The notes below the pieces were generated by a model that saw nothing but the letters and a program-made list of their open reading frames with translations, did no database searches and had not been told where the DNA came from. 14,403 nt of DNA from Methanolobus sp. UBA474 (GTDB lineage: Archaea; Halobacteriota; Methanosarcinia; Methanosarcinales; Methanosarcinaceae). The stretch is taken from the NCBI GenBank assembly GCA_002501695.1, contig DANZ01000158.1:1-14403 (forward strand), written 5' to 3'. The position numbers and the translations under genes are program-made. This document shows positions 13,579 through 14,403 of the stretch, piece after piece. Every line of letters starts with the position of its first letter. The stretch's first letter is position 1.

Positions 13579-14343
13579 TTACATGTCCTTCTTGCACATG
13601 GCGCATGCCTTCCCTTTTGTTGTCTGGATGAAAGAATGCTTAGGGGCGATGCAGCTGCATAGCGGGCACAACTCATTGGTCTTGAATATCTTCTCTACTG
13701 CCTGAAGATCTGCCTCATAGATATGCGTGTCCCATCCGGTGGCGATAAGGGATCCTATCTCATATGGCAGGTCATGCTCCCGGAACACTTTTTTAAACCC
13801 TTCCACAATTGCAGGTATATTTGCGGGAAATCCTCCAAAAGCATCCCATGAACGGTACAATATATACAGGCGGACCTGCTTTTCATCAAGGAGCTCTATC
13901 TTATAGGCTATCCAGCAGGGCTGGTCCTCGAACTTCGAGATATGGACCTCGTTTTCCCACAGCACTCCCACATGCCTCCTGGAGCCGGGGCGCAGGTTCG
14001 AAACGTTGGCACTCAGGGTATCATAAGCCGTTTCTCCGTACCTGAACAGCTGTTTTGCATAACAGTAATCGAATTTCCTTTTGTCGTCATCAGGGAGTGA
14101 AACGTACCATTCGGCATACTCTTCAGTTAGCTCTTCCTTATATTTATTGATGAGATTCTCGCCGAAGGGGACCGCCTGATTCACCTGATTGTTGTTGACA
14201 TCCTGGATATATATAGTTGCATGAACCCTTTTTGTCATTGTTTTGTAGTCGGGCTTATGTTCCTCTCCTTTCCTGTATATCTCGTATATGAGTTGCGACC
14301 ATGCAGAAGAAATGCTTTTTGCCTTTATCAGTACAGCTTCCAT
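13579..14343 (-). CDS. thyA: thymidylate synthase (methanogen type) with C-terminal cysteine cluster
   Basis: The enzyme should methylate dUMP to dTMP using a methylene-tetrahydropterin. The catalytic residues are all recognisable and nearly match E. coli ThyA numbering: Arg122-Arg123 (phosphate binding, SRRHVGV), nucleophile Cys143 in DQPCWIAY, RSWDAFGGFPANI with Arg164, Ser165, Asp167 and Asn175, and His207/Tyr209 in DTHIY. Asn175 is the residue that selects uracil over cytosine, so a dCMP hydroxymethylase is less likely. After the core there is CPLCSC (226-231) and CAMC (247-250), a zinc-ribbon-like tail, instead of the usual bacterial C terminus. In methanogens the donor may be methylene-tetrahydrosarcinapterin rather than folate; this is inference. 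ATG 14343 is chosen because AGGG lies 9 nt upstream; ATGs at 14349, 14352 and 14373 are also in frame. 254 residues. Confidence 0.85.
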   Translation of the reverse strand: MEAVLIKAKSISSAWSQLIYEIYRKGEEHKPDYKTMTKRVHATIYIQDVNNNQVNQAVPFGENLINKYKEELTEEYAEWYVSLPDDDKRKFDYCYAKQLFRYGETAYDTLSANVSNLRPGSRRHVGVLWENEVHISKFEDQPCWIAYKIELLDEKQVRLYILYRSWDAFGGFPANIPAIVEGFKKVFREHDLPYEIGSLIATGWDTHIYEADLQAVEKIFKTNELCPLCSCIAPKHSFIQTTKGKACAMCKKDM

Positions 14344-14403
14344 TTTCATCATCCCTGTATGCGGGCCTGCCATGCAGTGCAGAACCTGAAGTCATTGTAA
14401 AAT

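Noticed and set aside
1..14403. CRISPR array, transposon, integrase, tRNA or rRNA
   Set aside because: No repeat-spacer pattern, transposase or integrase motif, attachment repeats, or tRNA/rRNA-like sequence was found on reading through both strands.

Overview
The window looks like chromosomal DNA from a methanogenic archaeon, most probably of the Methanosarcinaceae (Methanosarcina, Methanolobus, Methanomethylovorans type). The signs are archaeal TATA-type promoters, a methanogen-type thymidylate synthase, an archaeal radical SAM protein with a C-terminal helix-hairpin-helix (COG1031 type), an archaeal lipoprotein FKBP, and a very large cytoplasmic hybrid histidine kinase of the kind common in that family. 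No tRNA, rRNA, CRISPR array, transposase or integrase is visible. Genus-level placement is inference.

Layout. Positions 1-467 are AT-rich and mostly intergenic, with three 9-bp TATA-like tandem units, a strong hairpin and a possible 34-residue ORF on the minus strand. Positions 468-4241 (minus) encode a 1257-residue PAS-GAF-PAS-PAS-HisKA-HATPase-REC-REC-Hpt phosphorelay kinase. A divergent intergenic region with two TATA boxes and a hairpin separates it from a plus-strand pair: an extracytoplasmic FKBP prolyl isomerase lipoprotein (4599-5120) and a membrane-anchored OB-fold protein (5139-5516). Next come a sugar-1-phosphate nucleotidyltransferase with a hexapeptide beta-helix (5588-6748), apparently on a leaderless transcript, and a UPF0104/AglD-type membrane protein (6794-7825). 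Together these suggest sugar-nucleotide synthesis and lipid- or glycan-linked surface chemistry. A radical SAM/HhH protein (7827-9551, minus) converges on that pair with 1 bp between stop codons.

The 419 bp between the radical SAM start and ilvD (9971-11632, dihydroxy-acid dehydratase, branched-chain amino acid synthesis) is the densest regulatory stretch. It holds a likely small minus-strand gene and at least nine CATAC/GTATG pentamers, three of them as TTCATAC with an exact 20-bp period. After ilvD there is a clear hairpin plus T-rich terminator, then a 56-residue eight-cysteine zinc-finger protein (11785-11955). Converging on it is a minus-strand gene (11959-13371) for a protein with a ribbon-helix-helix domain at one end, a winged-helix-like domain at the other, and a long repetitive proline-rich linker between. 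Its own promoter carries two GTATGC copies, again 20 bp apart. The last gene (13579-14343, minus) is a thymidylate synthase with all main catalytic residues and an added C-terminal cysteine cluster.

The most interesting items are the phased pentamer array at ilvD and its echo at the RHH gene, the RHH/winged-helix protein, the three small genes (one convincing), the thymidylate synthase with a zinc-ribbon-like tail, and the CX5CX2C radical SAM cluster motif.
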